Program-made: the position numbers and the translations under genes
Source of the DNA: JAWVFM01 sp963841455
GTDB taxonomy: Bacteria; Actinomycetota; Thermoleophilia; Solirubrobacterales; 70-9
Assembly: GCA_963841455.1 (NCBI GenBank)
Contig: CAWJCU010000010.1
Location: 1-64,000, forward strand
Reading direction: 5' to 3'
DNA: 64,000 nt
Notes under the pieces: model-generated
What the model was told of the DNA's origin: nothing
Database searches by the model: none
What the model saw: only the letters and a program-made list of their open reading frames with translations
In this document: positions 1 to 9,782 of the stretch, one piece after another
Layout: the number at the start of each line of letters is the position of its first letter
Position numbering within the stretch: the first letter of the stretch is position 1

Positions 1-942
1 CCTGAGGCCGACGGAGTCCCCGAACCACTGGTGCGCGAGCTCGTGCGCGACGAGGCCGGCCGTCGGCACGGATGTGTAGAGCGGGCGCGTCTGCGTCTCG
101 AGCGCGAAGCCGGCGCTCGAGGGGTCGACGATGCCGCCGAGCGCGTTGAACGGGTAGGGGCCGAACTTGCGCTCGAAGAAGCGGACGATCGGGCCCGTCT
201 TGCGAACCTCGGGAGCGGAGCCGACCGAGGGGTCGATCGCGGTCCATGATGGGACCCCGGCGGCGCGCGAACGGTCGAGCCGGAACCGCCCGATCGCCAC
301 CGTGGCGAGGTAGGTCGCCATGGGCTCGGACTCGCTCCAGCGGAAGGTGCGGCGCCGGGGGTCGCCCGCGACCGCCTTCAGGCGCCCGTTCGAGACGCCT
401 ACGAGCGGGCGCGGCACCGTGATCGCGATGTCGTAGCTGGCCTTGTCGGTCGGCGTGTCGTTACAGGGGAACCACGTCGGAGCACCCTGCGGCTCAGCGG
501 CCACGGCCGCACCGTCGTCGGTCGGAAGCCAGCCCTCCTGCGAGCTGTCCGGGTCGGCAACGGGCTTCGGCTTCCCGGCGTACCGGATGGCGATCCGAAA
601 CGGGAAGCCGGACGGGATCTGCGCGGGAGGCGTGACGATCAGCTCCTGGCCGGAGCGGCGCCATCGTGCCCGCTTGCCCCCAACATCCACGCGCTCGACC
701 CGCAGGCCACGAAGGTCGAGGTGGAAGCGGCTCAGGCTCCGAGTCGCCGTTGCGGCGATGCTCGCGAACGCGTGGATCCGACCGGAGCCCCGCGCGTAGC
801 GGAGGCGAAGGTCGTAGTGGGCGACGCGATAGCCACGGTTGCCCTGATGCGGAAAGAAGGGGTCGCCGGTCGCGGCCGCCAGCGAGAGCGCGAAGAGAAA
901 ACCCGTAGCGAGAAGCGCCGTCGTCGCGGCGCGGCGCCTCAC
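1..942 (-). CDS. M1-family zinc metallopeptidase, C-terminus cut by window edge
   Basis: The gene runs off the left edge, so only the first 314 codons are present. The GTG start at 942 overlaps the TGA of the upstream CHAD gene (GTGA), which supports it. The product opens with a short Arg-rich stretch and a hydrophobic signal segment (LLATGFLFALSLAAA), followed by a beta-rich N-terminal domain. Near the end it shows GFALETQTRPLY, at the place of the substrate-binding GxMEN segment of M1 enzymes, and the zinc motif HELAHQWFGDSV (HExxH). The family removes N-terminal residues from peptides. The catalytic Glu downstream of HExxH lies outside the window. It is the last visible gene of the pst/CHAD operon, and the link to phosphate is positional only. 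Confidence 0.85.
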   Translation of the reverse strand, partial: MRRRAATTALLATGFLFALSLAAATGDPFFPHQGNRGYRVAHYDLRLRYARGSGRIHAFASIAATATRSLSRFHLDLRGLRVERVDVGGKRARWRRSGQELIVTPPAQIPSGFPFRIAIRYAGKPKPVADPDSSQEGWLPTDDGAAVAAEPQGAPTWFPCNDTPTDKASYDIAITVPRPLVGVSNGRLKAVAGDPRRRTFRWSESEPMATYLATVAIGRFRLDRSRAAGVPSWTAIDPSVGSAPEVRKTGPIVRFFERKFGPYPFNALGGIVDPSSAGFALETQTRPLYTSVPTAGLVAHELAHQWFGDSVGLR

Positions 943-1691
943 GTTTCCGCCGTCTGCGGTGCGCCCTCGGCCGGAGCCGGGCCCTGGCCGTTGCCGGCGC
1001 CCGCGGCGGCGCGCGCCTCCGCGAGCGCCGCGGCGGCGCGCTCGGCCCGCTCGGCGGCCTGCCGCTCGTCGCGCTCGGCCCGCTCGAGCTCGAGGCGCGC
1101 CCGCTCGGCGCGCTCGGCGGCCCGCCGCCGCTCGCGCTCGCGCGTCAGGACCCGCTCGGCGGCGCGCTCGAGCCGGTCCCAGACGCCCGAGCGCTCCTGC
1201 TCGGCCCACAGCTCGCGGAAGCGGTCGTGGAGCGTGCCGCGACGAGCCTCCACGTAGACCCCGAGGACCTCGAGGCCGCGGTACGAGGTGCGGTTCGGCG
1301 CGCGCGCCGCGAGCTCAGGCTCGAGGTCGGGGGCGTCGCCCGCCCGCGCGCGCACCGCGTCGGCGTCGTCCGCGCGCAGCCTTGCGACGTGGCGCTCGAC
1401 CTGCGGCAGCATCACTTTGCAGTCGTTCAGCTCGCCGAGGACGTCCTGAAGGTCGCGGGCGCGGCGCCGCGCCTCAGCCGCGGGGCGGCCGAAGCAGAGC
1501 TCGGTGGTCTCGAGGATGTAGCGGACGCGCTTGGCGGCGATCCGCATGTCGTGCTGCGCCTTCGCCTCGGCGGGGTCGAGGGCGTCGGAGACGAACGAGC
1601 GCAGCTCGTCGAGGCGGACGAGCACGATGCGGGCGGCGTTCTCGGCCAGCGACGAGCCCGGGTCGAGCTTCTTGACCTTCTTCGCCTTCAC
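939..1691 (-). CDS. CHAD-domain protein (second of a tandem pair)
   Basis: A 250-residue protein dominated by a CHAD domain (conserved histidine alpha-helical domain). The signature HDMRIAAKRVRYILE lies near residue 50, followed by conserved helices (RDLQDVLGELNDCKVM). The last third is a highly charged Ala/Arg/Glu coiled-coil-like tail. CHAD domains are known to bind polyphosphate through basic helices, so a role in polyphosphate granules or phosphate sensing is likely. I chose the GTG at 1691 because it overlaps the TGA of the upstream gene at 1688 (GTGA), which implies translational coupling. An in-frame start further upstream at 1751 would overlap that gene by about 60 bases. Confidence 0.8.
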   Translation of the reverse strand: MKAKKVKKLDPGSSLAENAARIVLVRLDELRSFVSDALDPAEAKAQHDMRIAAKRVRYILETTELCFGRPAAEARRRARDLQDVLGELNDCKVMLPQVERHVARLRADDADAVRARAGDAPDLEPELAARAPNRTSYRGLEVLGVYVEARRGTLHDRFRELWAEQERSGVWDRLERAAERVLTRERERRRAAERAERARLELERAERDERQAAERAERAAAALAEARAAAGAGNGQGPAPAEGAPQTAET

Positions 1692-3550
1692 CCGGCCGCC
1701 TCCGCCCCATCGACCAATTCGCGCAGGCGCTCGGAGAGGCTGCCGAGCCACTCGGGGGTGACGAGGGCCGCGAGCGCCTCGTTCGCCTCGGCCTGCTGGC
1801 GCCGCTCGTCGGCGACCAGGCTCGCGATCCCGGCCCGGTCGGCCACCGGCATCCGCTCGGCGAAGTCCTCGAGCATGGCGATCGAGACGTCGCGGTCGCG
1901 TCGCTCGCCCAGGGCGTCGGCGAGCCTCTTCGTGTCCTTCAGCGCCGACTGCCAGAGGCGCCGCGCGAAGCAGGGCTCGAAGATCTCGAGCGCGGCCCGC
2001 AGCCTTCGGCTGGCCACCCGCATGTCGTGCACGCGCTCGATGTCGGCAGTGTCGAGAACGCCGCTCGAGTGCTCCGCGAGCTCGGCGGCGCGAACGGCGA
2101 CGATCCGCTGCGCGGCCTCAGCGTAGGGCTGCGCCGCGTCGAGGCCCTCGATCGGCCGCGGTCTGGCCATGGCCGGGCGTAACCGCCGCTCACGCCAGGA
2201 GCCAGGCGTGTCCAGCTTGCCGGAGAGGTCGCCCTGGCCGCTCGAGGCGTCGGCGGCGCCCTTGACGCCGTCGTCGCTGGAGAGCCCGCTGATCGTGATC
2301 GTCCCGTCCTTGGCGAGCTCCGCATCGGCGGTTAGCGCCTTCCGGGGCTCCACCTTCGCCACATCGATCCCGTCAGCGACCGGAAGGGTGAGGTCGGTCA
2401 CCGACTCGGATGCGTCGTCGGCGGAGATGACGAGCTGGTCGCTCGAGGGGCACACGCCGTCAACGGTGCCCTCGAAGTAGAGGAAGCTCGAGGGCGTCGG
2501 CGTCGACAGCTTTCGCTGCACGAGGCTCGTCGGCGTTGCCTCGGACGGAGCTTGATCGGCGGGGCCCTCGCAGCGCTGGGGCAGCGGCGCCGGCGCGGTG
2601 GTGGCCGGAATGCCCTTCTCGATCGATGCGGTGACGGTGACGTAGTCGCCGACGGCGGGAGCCTTCGCCGCGGCGGCGCCATCCGCCGGGAGATGGATCA
2701 GAACCGAGACGCCTCGCACCGACATCGTGTACGCGGAACCCGTCGGGTCGACGAAGCCGACGGTGCCGCTGAACTTCGCCTCGGTCTCGGCCCCGCCGTT
2801 GGTGCGCTCTCCGGCCTCGGCGAAGGTGCCGTTGAAGAGCGGCTTCACGGGTGCGCTCACCCTCGTACCGACCTCCGGCAGCTTCACGGCCCGCTTGGCC
2901 TTCGGATCGGGGTGGACGCCGAAGAGCTGACCGGTGTTCGTCGCGACGGCATAGCTGCCCGCGACCGGGTTGAGGTGAACGACGGTGCCGTCGATCGCGC
3001 CGGTGTCGGCCGGCGGCGGGTTGCCTCCGCCGCCACCGCCGCCACCACCAGGGTTGGCGGCCGGAGGCGTCGTCGAGGGCGCGGTCGTCGTGGCCGGTGG
3101 AGGGGCGGCCGGGAGCAGAGCGGGCGGCAGTGCCGCCACCGGGGCCGGTGCAGCAGCGGCCGGCGCCGGGGTGTTCGCCACCGGGCTGCCGAGGGTGGCG
3201 CCGCTCGGGGAGCCGGTTGACCCCGCGCTTTTCGAGGCGGCCGGCGAGCCGGGGAGCGCGACCGTGAACGGCGCCGTCGCGAGGCTCGTCCCGGACAGGC
3301 TCGGGCTGATCACCACGCCGACGAAGATCCCGAACCCAAGCGTCGTCGCGGCCACGGCGGCGGCCGCACGCGGGGCCGGGATCCTGAACGGCCTCCGCTG
3401 GCGCGGGGCGACCACGATCCTTGACGCGCCGGGAAAGCGCAGGGCGCCGACGCGGGCGCCGCAGGCGAGGCAGTAGCGCTGATCGGCCGCGAGCGGCGCA
3501 CCGCAGTCGCCGCAGTCGCCGCTTGCCATGTCGCCGGCGGCGACCGTCAC
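1688..3550 (-). CDS. zinc-ribbon / membrane / CHAD multidomain protein
   Basis: One open frame of 620 residues. From the GTG at 3550 (overlapping the upstream TGA) it has an N-terminal zinc ribbon (CGDCGAPL then YCLACG), a basic stretch and one membrane segment (AAAVAATTLGFGIFVGVVI). A long Ala/Pro/Gly linker with a run of nine Gly follows, then a beta-rich region of unknown type (about residues 190-440), and a C-terminal CHAD domain (HDMRVASRRLRAALE). The CHAD part could be a separate gene from ATG 2170, but no clear ribosome site precedes it. Since neighbouring genes carry frame errors, the fusion may be artificial. A membrane-tethered CHAD would place polyphosphate binding at the membrane next to a phosphate importer. 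Confidence 0.6.
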   Translation of the reverse strand: MTVAAGDMASGDCGDCGAPLAADQRYCLACGARVGALRFPGASRIVVAPRQRRPFRIPAPRAAAAVAATTLGFGIFVGVVISPSLSGTSLATAPFTVALPGSPAASKSAGSTGSPSGATLGSPVANTPAPAAAAPAPVAALPPALLPAAPPPATTTAPSTTPPAANPGGGGGGGGGNPPPADTGAIDGTVVHLNPVAGSYAVATNTGQLFGVHPDPKAKRAVKLPEVGTRVSAPVKPLFNGTFAEAGERTNGGAETEAKFSGTVGFVDPTGSAYTMSVRGVSVLIHLPADGAAAAKAPAVGDYVTVTASIEKGIPATTAPAPLPQRCEGPADQAPSEATPTSLVQRKLSTPTPSSFLYFEGTVDGVCPSSDQLVISADDASESVTDLTLPVADGIDVAKVEPRKALTADAELAKDGTITISGLSSDDGVKGAADASSGQGDLSGKLDTPGSWRERRLRPAMARPRPIEGLDAAQPYAEAAQRIVAVRAAELAEHSSGVLDTADIERVHDMRVASRRLRAALEIFEPCFARRLWQSALKDTKRLADALGERRDRDVSIAMLEDFAERMPVADRAGIASLVADERRQQAEANEALAALVTPEWLGSLSERLRELVDGAEAAG

Positions 3551-4113
3551 GGGGCGCGCGGGGGCGGATGCGAAACGGCCGCGGCCTTCGCGCCGACGGT
3601 CTCCGCCGGGGTCGGTGCCTGCGTCGGCGCGGGCGCCGGTGCGGGGGCGGGCTGCGTCGCGCCGCGGCCGGCGGGCATGAGGTCGTTCCCGCACTGCCAG
3701 CAGAACGCCGCGCCGCGGGCGTACAGAGCACCGCACGCGGGGCAGTTGCCGGCGGCCCCGGCTTCCTCGAGCCGCAGCAGGCGCTCGACGTCGGCCAGCT
3801 CGGCGTCGACCGCCTGCAGCTTTGCGGCACGGCGCACGACGACGTCGAGGCGGAAGTGGTCGCGCGCCGCCATCTCGTAGACGAGCCCGCCGAGGTCCCA
3901 CTGCAGCTCGGCGAACTCGCCGGCGAGCCTTTCCCGCCGCGCCTCCAACTCGGAGGGGACGACGCCCTCGGGGGCGGGGGCCGCCCGCCGCCGGCGGCGG
4001 CCGCCGCCCTTGTCCGGGCGCGCGGAGCGCCGTGTCGCCGCGGTCGCGCCCGGTCGATTCTCCGGCGACGTCGCGGCGCCGGGCGCCTCGTCCTTCGGCA
4101 CGAGGAGCCTCAC
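3547..4113 (-). CDS. small double-CxxC zinc-ribbon protein
   Basis: A 188-residue protein of unknown function. It begins at a GTG overlapping the upstream TGA (GTGA at 4110-4113) and its stop overlaps the next start. The first 60 residues are charged and Arg-rich. A helical region (SELEARRERLAGEFAELQW) leads to a zinc ribbon with two CxxC pairs (CPACGALYARGAAFCWQCG), followed by a Pro/Ala-rich tail. No membrane segment is visible. The same ribbon type (CxxCG ... YCxxCG) occurs in the genes on both sides, so three consecutive genes encode related metal-binding modules. Confidence 0.65.
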   Translation of the reverse strand: MRLLVPKDEAPGAATSPENRPGATAATRRSARPDKGGGRRRRRAAPAPEGVVPSELEARRERLAGEFAELQWDLGGLVYEMAARDHFRLDVVVRRAAKLQAVDAELADVERLLRLEEAGAAGNCPACGALYARGAAFCWQCGNDLMPAGRGATQPAPAPAPAPTQAPTPAETVGAKAAAVSHPPPRAP

Positions 4114-5061
4114 TTGATCACCGTCCCCCCGCCGCTGCCGCCGCCGGCCGGCTTGTTGTCGACCGGAGGCGGCTTGCCGGACCCGGTGGAGATTGGCTTG
4201 TTGATGTGCTTGACCTGGTTCTCGTAGTCCTGCCCGCTCGACTGCTGCAGGCTCTGGACGGCCTGCGAGGTCGCCGGTACCGGCGCCGCGCTCGCCCCGC
4301 CGCCGGTCAGGCTCGCTCCGCCTCCGCCCCGCCTCCGCCTCCGCCGCCACCTCCGCTCGACTTCGAGACCTTGACGACGGTCGCGTTCGGGAAGCTCGAC
4401 TTCAGCGGCTTCAGCGCCTTCGTGGCCTCGGCCTTGGTCTTGTAGACGCCCGAGTAGACGACGTACTTGCCGCCGGGAAGGCTCCCGTACTGGTCCGAGT
4501 CGAGGGCCCCCACCTTGGGAGCGCCCTTGGACGAAGCCTGCGACTTCGCGGCGGCGACGTCGTCCGGAGTCGAGCCGGCCTTGTCGAGCGACCCGATCTC
4601 GACGGTGTAGCCGGTCGTGCCCGAGGGCCAGTCGCTCTTGAAGGCGCCACCGGAGGTGTTGCCGACGCCCTTCGAGGCACCGCCTCCGCCGCTCGTCCCG
4701 CCGCCTTGGACGTGGATCACGCTCGGCGCCGCGGCGGTCTGGTTGTCGGAGCCCCCGCCCTTGCCGATGAGGACGCCCACCGCGAGCATGACGCCGAGGG
4801 CAAACAGCCCGCCGAGGGCGAGGAGCGGCGTCAGGTCGCGCTCACCGCCGCCGCTTCGGCCGGGCGCGGCGCCGTTGCCGTTTCCATTCGCACCCGACCC
4901 GTTGGGCCAAGGTGGCGCGCGTAGTCGACCCGGGGGTCGGCCGGGCGCTCGCCGCAGTTGAGGCAGTAGCGCTGATCGGTGGCGAGCGGCGCTCCGCATG
5001 AGCTGCACGCCGCGCCCTCCTCGCCGAGCGGCGGCGGGGTGACCTGTTCGAGAGTCGTCAT
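4110..5061 (-). CDS. zinc-ribbon, single-pass membrane protein with SPOR-like domain (frame-broken)
   Basis: ATG at 5061 follows a good ribosome site (GAGGAGG). The N-terminus carries a zinc ribbon (CSSCGAPL, YCLNCGER). After a frame break near 4915 the product continues with a Gly/Asn linker, a membrane helix (LLALGGLFALGVMLAVGVLI) and a SPOR-like repeat region (YTVEIGSLDKAGST to KALKPLKSSFPNATVVKV). A second break in the Gly-run near 4320 leads to a tail ending GGSGGGTVIK at a TGA overlapping the next GTG. SPOR domains usually bind denuded peptidoglycan glycans, so the protein probably has a periplasmic or wall-facing part. The breaks lie in homopolymer-like GC runs, which suggests sequence error. 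Confidence 0.6.
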
Positions 5062-5071
5062 CGGAGCCTCC

Positions 5072-5810
5072 TCACTGGAGCTTGTTCGGGTATGCGCTGA
5101 CCATGATATCGGCGCCCCGGCGGGTCGCCGATGAAGAACACGTGGTAGCTGGCCGGCTTGTCGGTTCTCACCTTCTTGACGCCGCCGCGGCCGGCGGCGA
5201 CGACCTTGCCGCCCTTGCGCGCGACGGCGAAGAGCAGCAGGGCGTCCTGCTCGGCGCTGGTGTTGTTCTTGATCATGCCCGTTCGGCCTCCGGCCCCAGT
5301 GCCGAGCTGCTGGAGATCGTCGGCTTCGACACCGTCACCGCCGCGGGGTCGGTGGAGTAGGTCACGGTCTTCGTCGAGTTGCCGACCATGACCTTGACCT
5401 TCTCCGGCTTGCCGTTCGCGAAGATCTGATCGTTGACCCAGTCGACGGCGCTTGCCCGGCTCGAGCACCGGCACCGTCTGGAGTGCCTTCGAGAGCCCGG
5501 GGGTGGTGTTGGTGAAGACCTTCTTGCCCTTGGCGTCGAAGATGTTGATCGCGATCGGGACGTCGGCGAGCGGCTGCGAGCCGTTGTTCTGGAGGGTGAC
5601 GACCGCCGCCGTCCCGTTCTGGTCCGAGACCACCGACGAGGAGAGGACCTTGACGGCGGCGTTCTTTCCCTTGATCTCGAGGCCGCGCTGCGTCTTGAGC
5701 TGCGGTGCGCCGTGCTTGCCGAGCTCGGCGCTCTTGTCCTGGGTCGACTGGCAGGCGCCGAGCGAGCCGGCGACGCCGACGGCCAGCGCCGACCCGAGCA
5801 GCGCGCGACC
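5072..5810 (-). CDS. lipoprotein of unknown function in the pst operon (frame-broken)
   Basis: Just after the pstB stop the sequence encodes a hydrophobic segment ending in a lipobox (GSLGAC), then a beta-rich domain (VVTLQNNGSQPLADVPIAI, INIFDAKGKKVFTNTT) and a C-terminal part ending SAYPNKLQ at TGA 5072-5074, 11 bases before the next ATG. Frame changes are needed near 5450, 5280 and 5105. No ATG or GTG exists in the lipobox frame right after the pstB stop, so the start codon itself appears damaged. The early domain resembles proteins that describe local sequence context such as FxxG beta sandwiches, but I do not recognise a named family. Export and lipid anchoring are inferred from the lipobox. 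Confidence 0.55.
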
Positions 5811-6758
5811 TCAACCGAAGCCCCCGCTGACGTAGTCGCGGGTGCGCTCGCGCCCGCGGCGCGCCGAAGACCTGGTCGGCGGGCCCGTACTCGACCAGGT
5901 CGCCGAGGTACATGAAGGCGACGTGGTCGGCGACGCGCTGGGCCTGCTGGAGGTTGTGGGTGACGATCACGATCGCCACCTCGTCGCGCAGCTGCACGAT
6001 CAGCTCCTCGATCGATCGTCGGTCGAGATCGGGTCGAGCGCCGAGCACGGCTCGTCGAGCAGCAGCACCTCGGGGTTGACCGCCAGCGAGCGGGCGATGC
6101 AGAGGCGCTGCTGCTGGCCGCCGGAGAGCGCGAGCGCCGGGTGGTCGAGGTTGTCCTTGACCTCGTCGAGAGGCCGGCGCGCTCCAGCGCGTCGATCGAC
6201 GCTGCGGCTCGAGCTCGCGGCGCGGCGGGCGCTTCGAGCCGCGCTCGCGCAGCCCGTAGGCGACGTTGTCGAAGATGCTCATCGGGAACGGGTTGGGCTG
6301 CTGGAAGACCATGCCGACCGTGCGCCGCAGCGCGGTGACCTCGAGCGCGTCGACGTCCTCGCCGTCGAGCGTGATGCGGCCCGTCGCGCGTCGCCGTCGG
6401 GGTCAGCTCGACCAGGCGGTTGAGCGAGCGCAGCAGCGTCGTCTTGCCGCAGCCGGAGGGGCCGATCAGCGCCAGCACCTCGCCCTGGCGCACCGGCAGC
6501 GAGACCTGCTTGACCGCCAGCTTGCCGCCGTAGGCGATCGAGCAGCTCGCTCGGTCCGCATCCGCTCGGCGACGTCGCCGTGCGGCGGCTGCGCGCGCGC
6601 CGGCGCGGTCGACGCTCGCGGCGACGGCCGCCGGCCGGCGGCGCCGGGCCTGCGCCGTTCGTCGGCTGCGGCGCCCGGCGGCGGCGGCGCGACCGCGGTC
6701 GGCTGCCTCGTCGACGACGATCCGGCGCACGGGCGGGCGGCGGCGTCAGCGGTTCCAT
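5811..6758 (-). CDS. pstB: phosphate ABC transporter ATPase PstB, copy 1 (frame-broken)
   Basis: All landmarks of PstB are present but spread over several frames: Walker A GPSGCGKTTLL, VFQQPNPFPMSIFDNVAYG, the LSGGQQQRLCIARSLAVNPEVLLLDEPCSALDP region, IVIVTHNLQQAQRVADHVAF and the terminal RTRDYVSGGFG before TGA 5811. It powers phosphate uptake with PstA and PstC. The ATG at 6758 overlaps the likely pstA stop. The first 60 or so residues are Arg/Ala/Pro-rich and uncertain because of frame breaks. At least four breaks interrupt it. A second, intact pstB lies at 14291-15196, so this copy is either misread or decaying. Confidence 0.75.
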
Positions 6759-7768
6759 TGGCTGCGCGCCTCCCTTCGTGATGATCAGGTCGACGATCGA
6801 AGTTGAGCAGCGATGACGATCATCAGCAGCACGAAGGCCGCCGCGTAGGCCTTCTCGGGCGACGTTGCCCTCGCCGGCCGGCGAGTTGTTGTAGACGTAG
6901 CTCGTGAGGGTGCTGCCGGTGCCCTGCAGCGTTCCGAGCACCGGCACGCCGCCGTACGCCCTGGAGCTGCAGCGTCGCGCCGAGCAGGATCACGACGATC
7001 GCGGTGTCGCCGATGATCCGGCCCATCCCGAGCATCATCCCGGTCGCGATCCCGCGCCGCGGAGCGGGCAGCAGGACCCGGCGGATCGTCGACGACTCGG
7101 TCCTTGCCGAGCGCGTAGGAGGCCTCGCGCACGTGCGCGGGGATCGCCTGCAGCGCCTCGCGCGTCGCGCCGACGATCAGCGGCAGCGCGATCAGCGACA
7201 TCATCGACCCCGGCGATGAAGAACGAGCGCCCGAACGACGGCGTTGCCCTCGGCGGTGAACGAGAGGAAGCTGAAGAAGCTGCTGCGTGGAAGATCAGCA
7301 GGCCGAAGATCGCCAGCACGATGGTCGGCGTGCCGGCGACGACTCGACGCCCGACTCGACCGCGCGCGCCAGCCACGACGGGCCGCCCGTACTCGGTCAG
7401 CCAGACCGCGGTCGCCGACGCCGATCGGGACCGCGATCGAGGGTGCCGAGGGTGGTGAGGATGAAGGTGCCGATCGATCGGGTCGAGGAAGCCGCCGGTC
7501 TTCGCTCTGGTCGAGCGCCGCGGCACGGGCTGCGTCGTCGAGCAGCTTCGAGGCGTCAGGTACTGGATCCCGCGCACCAGCATGTAGATGACGATCGCCG
7601 CCGCGATCACGGCAGAGCAGCGAGCCCGCGCGACCCAGGCACGCCGCGACCCCGATGCGGTCGCAGCCACGGCCACGTCCGCGAGGACTCCTGATCGGCT
7701 CGAGCGCGTCCGGCGTGCGGCGCGCGGCCGCGCGGGCGCCGTCGGGCGGCGCCGCGGTCAGCGGTCAT
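6746..7768 (-). CDS. pstA: phosphate ABC transporter permease PstA, copy 1 (frame-broken)
   Basis: Conserved permease segments occur in order but in different frames: AIVIYMLVRGIQYLTP, TAVWLTEYGRP, VVAGTPTIVLAIFGLLIF, FGRSFFIAG, MSLIALPLIVGATREALQAI, EASYALG, MMLGMGRIIGDTAIVVILLG and AAAFVLLMIVIAAQ. The ATG at 7768 overlaps the pstC stop (ATGA). Several breaks are resolved by removing one inserted base, for example ggggtc-G-atgatg near 7208 and caacttc-G-atcgtc near 6800. PstA forms the membrane channel with PstC. The end at 6746 is inferred from the frame that reaches TGA just inside pstB. Confidence 0.75.
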
Positions 7769-8795
7769 CGCTCGATCGTCGGCGCCGCAGGGTCGTACGC
7801 TGCGCGAGCGCGGCGGCGCGACGCACCAGCCGGCGAAGGAGAGGAACGCGCTCGAGACCAGCAGGACCGCGGCGAACGCGTAGATGCGTCTGGCCGAACG
7901 GCACGACCGAGAGGCCCTCGGCGTTGTCGACGATCGTCGCCGCGAGCGGCCGCGCCGGCTCGAAGAAGAAGGTGAGGCCGTCGAGCGGGTTCGGCGCGAA
8001 GCCGACCGAGCCGGAGACCATCGAGAGCATGATCGCCTCGCCGAGCGCGCGGGCGGTGGCGAGCACCGCGGCGGCGACGATCGCCGGGCGGGCGGCGCGG
8101 ACGCCGATCGTCCACATCGCCCGCCAGCGGTTGACGCCGAGCGCCGCCGCGCCCTCGGTCCAGTCGCGCGGCACCGCGCGCAGCGCGTCGACGACGATCG
8201 CGATCATGATCGGCGTGATCATCACCGTGAGGATCAGGATCGCCGACGACGAGGCTGGTGCCGTCGAGCTGGATCACGTACTGCGACCGATTCCTTGCGC
8301 GCCCTGCGCTGATCAGGTGGTTGCCGACGAAGGGGACGATCACGAGGATCCCGATCAGCCCGTAGATCACCGAGGGCACCGCGGCGAGCAGCCGGACCAC
8401 CGGCTCGAGGATCCGCCGCAGCCCGCGGCGGCGCGAACTCGACGATGAAGATCGCCGAGAGCAGCGAGAAGACGGTGCCGATGATCACCGCGACGCCGGT
8501 GATCAGCGATCGTCGCGTAGAGCAGCGGCCAGGCGTGCAGCGTGTAGACGTAGTGCGTCGGGGTCGGCCGGCGAGTTGAAGATGTCCGTCGAGCTGCTCG
8601 TCGACGTTGCCGCCGCGAGCCGAACCAGGCGAGGCCGTTGTGCGAGAACGACGGCCACGCCTTCGCGAAGACGAAGATGATCATGCCGGCGATCAGCAGC
8701 GAGGACCAGCGACGCCAGCGCGCCGAGCAACAGCTCGGCGCGCTGTGTCGACGCGGTTGCCGGGCCGGCGCTGCTGGGCCGGCCGAGCTGCTCAG
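7765..8795 (-). CDS. pstC: phosphate ABC transporter permease PstC, copy 1 (frame-broken)
   Basis: Membrane segments typical of PstC are readable in pieces: LLIAGMIIFVFAKAWPSF, VFSLLSAIFIVEFAPP, LLAAVPSVIYGLIGILVIV, MITPIMIAIVVDALRAVP, AARPAIVAAAVLATARALGE and FGQT. The EAA-type loop (EGAAALGVNRWRAM) that contacts PstB is intact. It ends at TGA 7765 overlapping pstA. No ATG or GTG is present at the expected start just after the pstS stop; the frame there opens with CTG at 8795, which may be a damaged ATG or a rare start. Confidence 0.75.
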
Positions 8796-8796
8796 C

Positions 8797-9706
8797 TCAG
8801 TGGAGCGGCACCCAGTCGGTGGCGATGATCCTGCTCGCCGGCGTTCGCTGTGGCGTGATCCAGTTGATCCACTTCTTCGCCGCACCCGTCGGCGCGCCCG
8901 CGGGTGACCATGTAGAAGTTGCGGAGCCGCCGTACTGGCCCGACTTGGCGTTCGCAGGGTGCAGGCGACGCCCTTGTAGGGGACGCGTGGCGCCTTTGGT
9001 GAAGTACGAGCGAGACGTAGCCGATCGCCGTCCGGGTTGCGACTTGACCGCCTGCTGGACGAGGCCGTTGGAGGCCTTCTGGCTGGCGCCTGCCTGACGA
9101 CCCTGAGATCGGGCCCATGAAGATGCTTCTGGAAGGCGTCCTGGGTACCGGAGCCGGCGTACGGACGATCAGACGTCGATCGTGCCGTTGCCTGCGAGGC
9201 GCCCGGGCACGCTGGCTCCAGTTGCGCGACGCCGCCCGCGAAGATCTCCTGGACGCCGTCTCTGATCGATGGTTGGGAACCGGGTTGGCGTTGTTGGTGA
9301 TGATGCAGATCGCGTCGCGGGCGATCTGGTTGAACACGAGGCCGCCCGGGTCGCTCGGCTTCGGGTCGCGCGAGGAGTTGCCGATCGTCACGCGGCCGTG
9401 CGGCCACGTCGGCGACGCCGACGTCCGAGCCGCCCTGCGAGCAGCCGGAAGTGTGACGCAGTGGTGGCAGCTCTTGACGTACTTCTTGGCGAGCTTCGAG
9501 GCGAGCGGGGCGACCGAGGTCGAGCCGCTCATCGTGATCGTCGGCTTGGCCGTCGCGGCCGTGCCGATCGTGGCGCCGCCGTGCTTCGCACGCGATCTTC
9601 GCCGTGACGGCTGCGACGCCCGGCGCCGGGCGAGGCGGCGGTGACGAGCGAGCGCCGACCGTCAGTGGTCGCCGCGAGGGCGACGCTGTGGTAGTCGTCT
9701 CTTCAT
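8797..9706 (-). CDS. pstS: periplasmic phosphate-binding protein PstS, copy 1 (frame-broken)
   Basis: ATG at 9706 opens a signal peptide (MKRRLPQR, then after a frame change a hydrophobic run ending near TAASPGAG). The mature protein shows PstS landmarks: MSGSTSVAPLASKLAKKY, VTIGNSSRDPKPSDPGGLVF, RDAICIITNNANPVPN, GSGTQDAFQK, AIGYVSL and a C-terminus IIATDWVPLH before TGA 8797. The ligand-binding SGSTS and SGTQD-type loops are both visible. Unlike PstS copy 2 it lacks a clear lipobox. It delivers phosphate to PstC/PstA. Breaks occur roughly every 100-150 bases. Confidence 0.75.
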
Positions 9707-9782
9707 CAGCCGTTGATCCTTCAGTCCCTGGCATTTCAGTGCTGGGGGTGATGTCGGCTGATGACGGTGGCGAAGCGCGTCG

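Noticed and set aside
3000..3060. Run of Gly codons in the zinc-ribbon/CHAD protein as a possible repeat element
   Set aside because: It is a simple codon repeat (GGC/GGT) in a linker, common in GC-rich genomes, with no flanking duplication.
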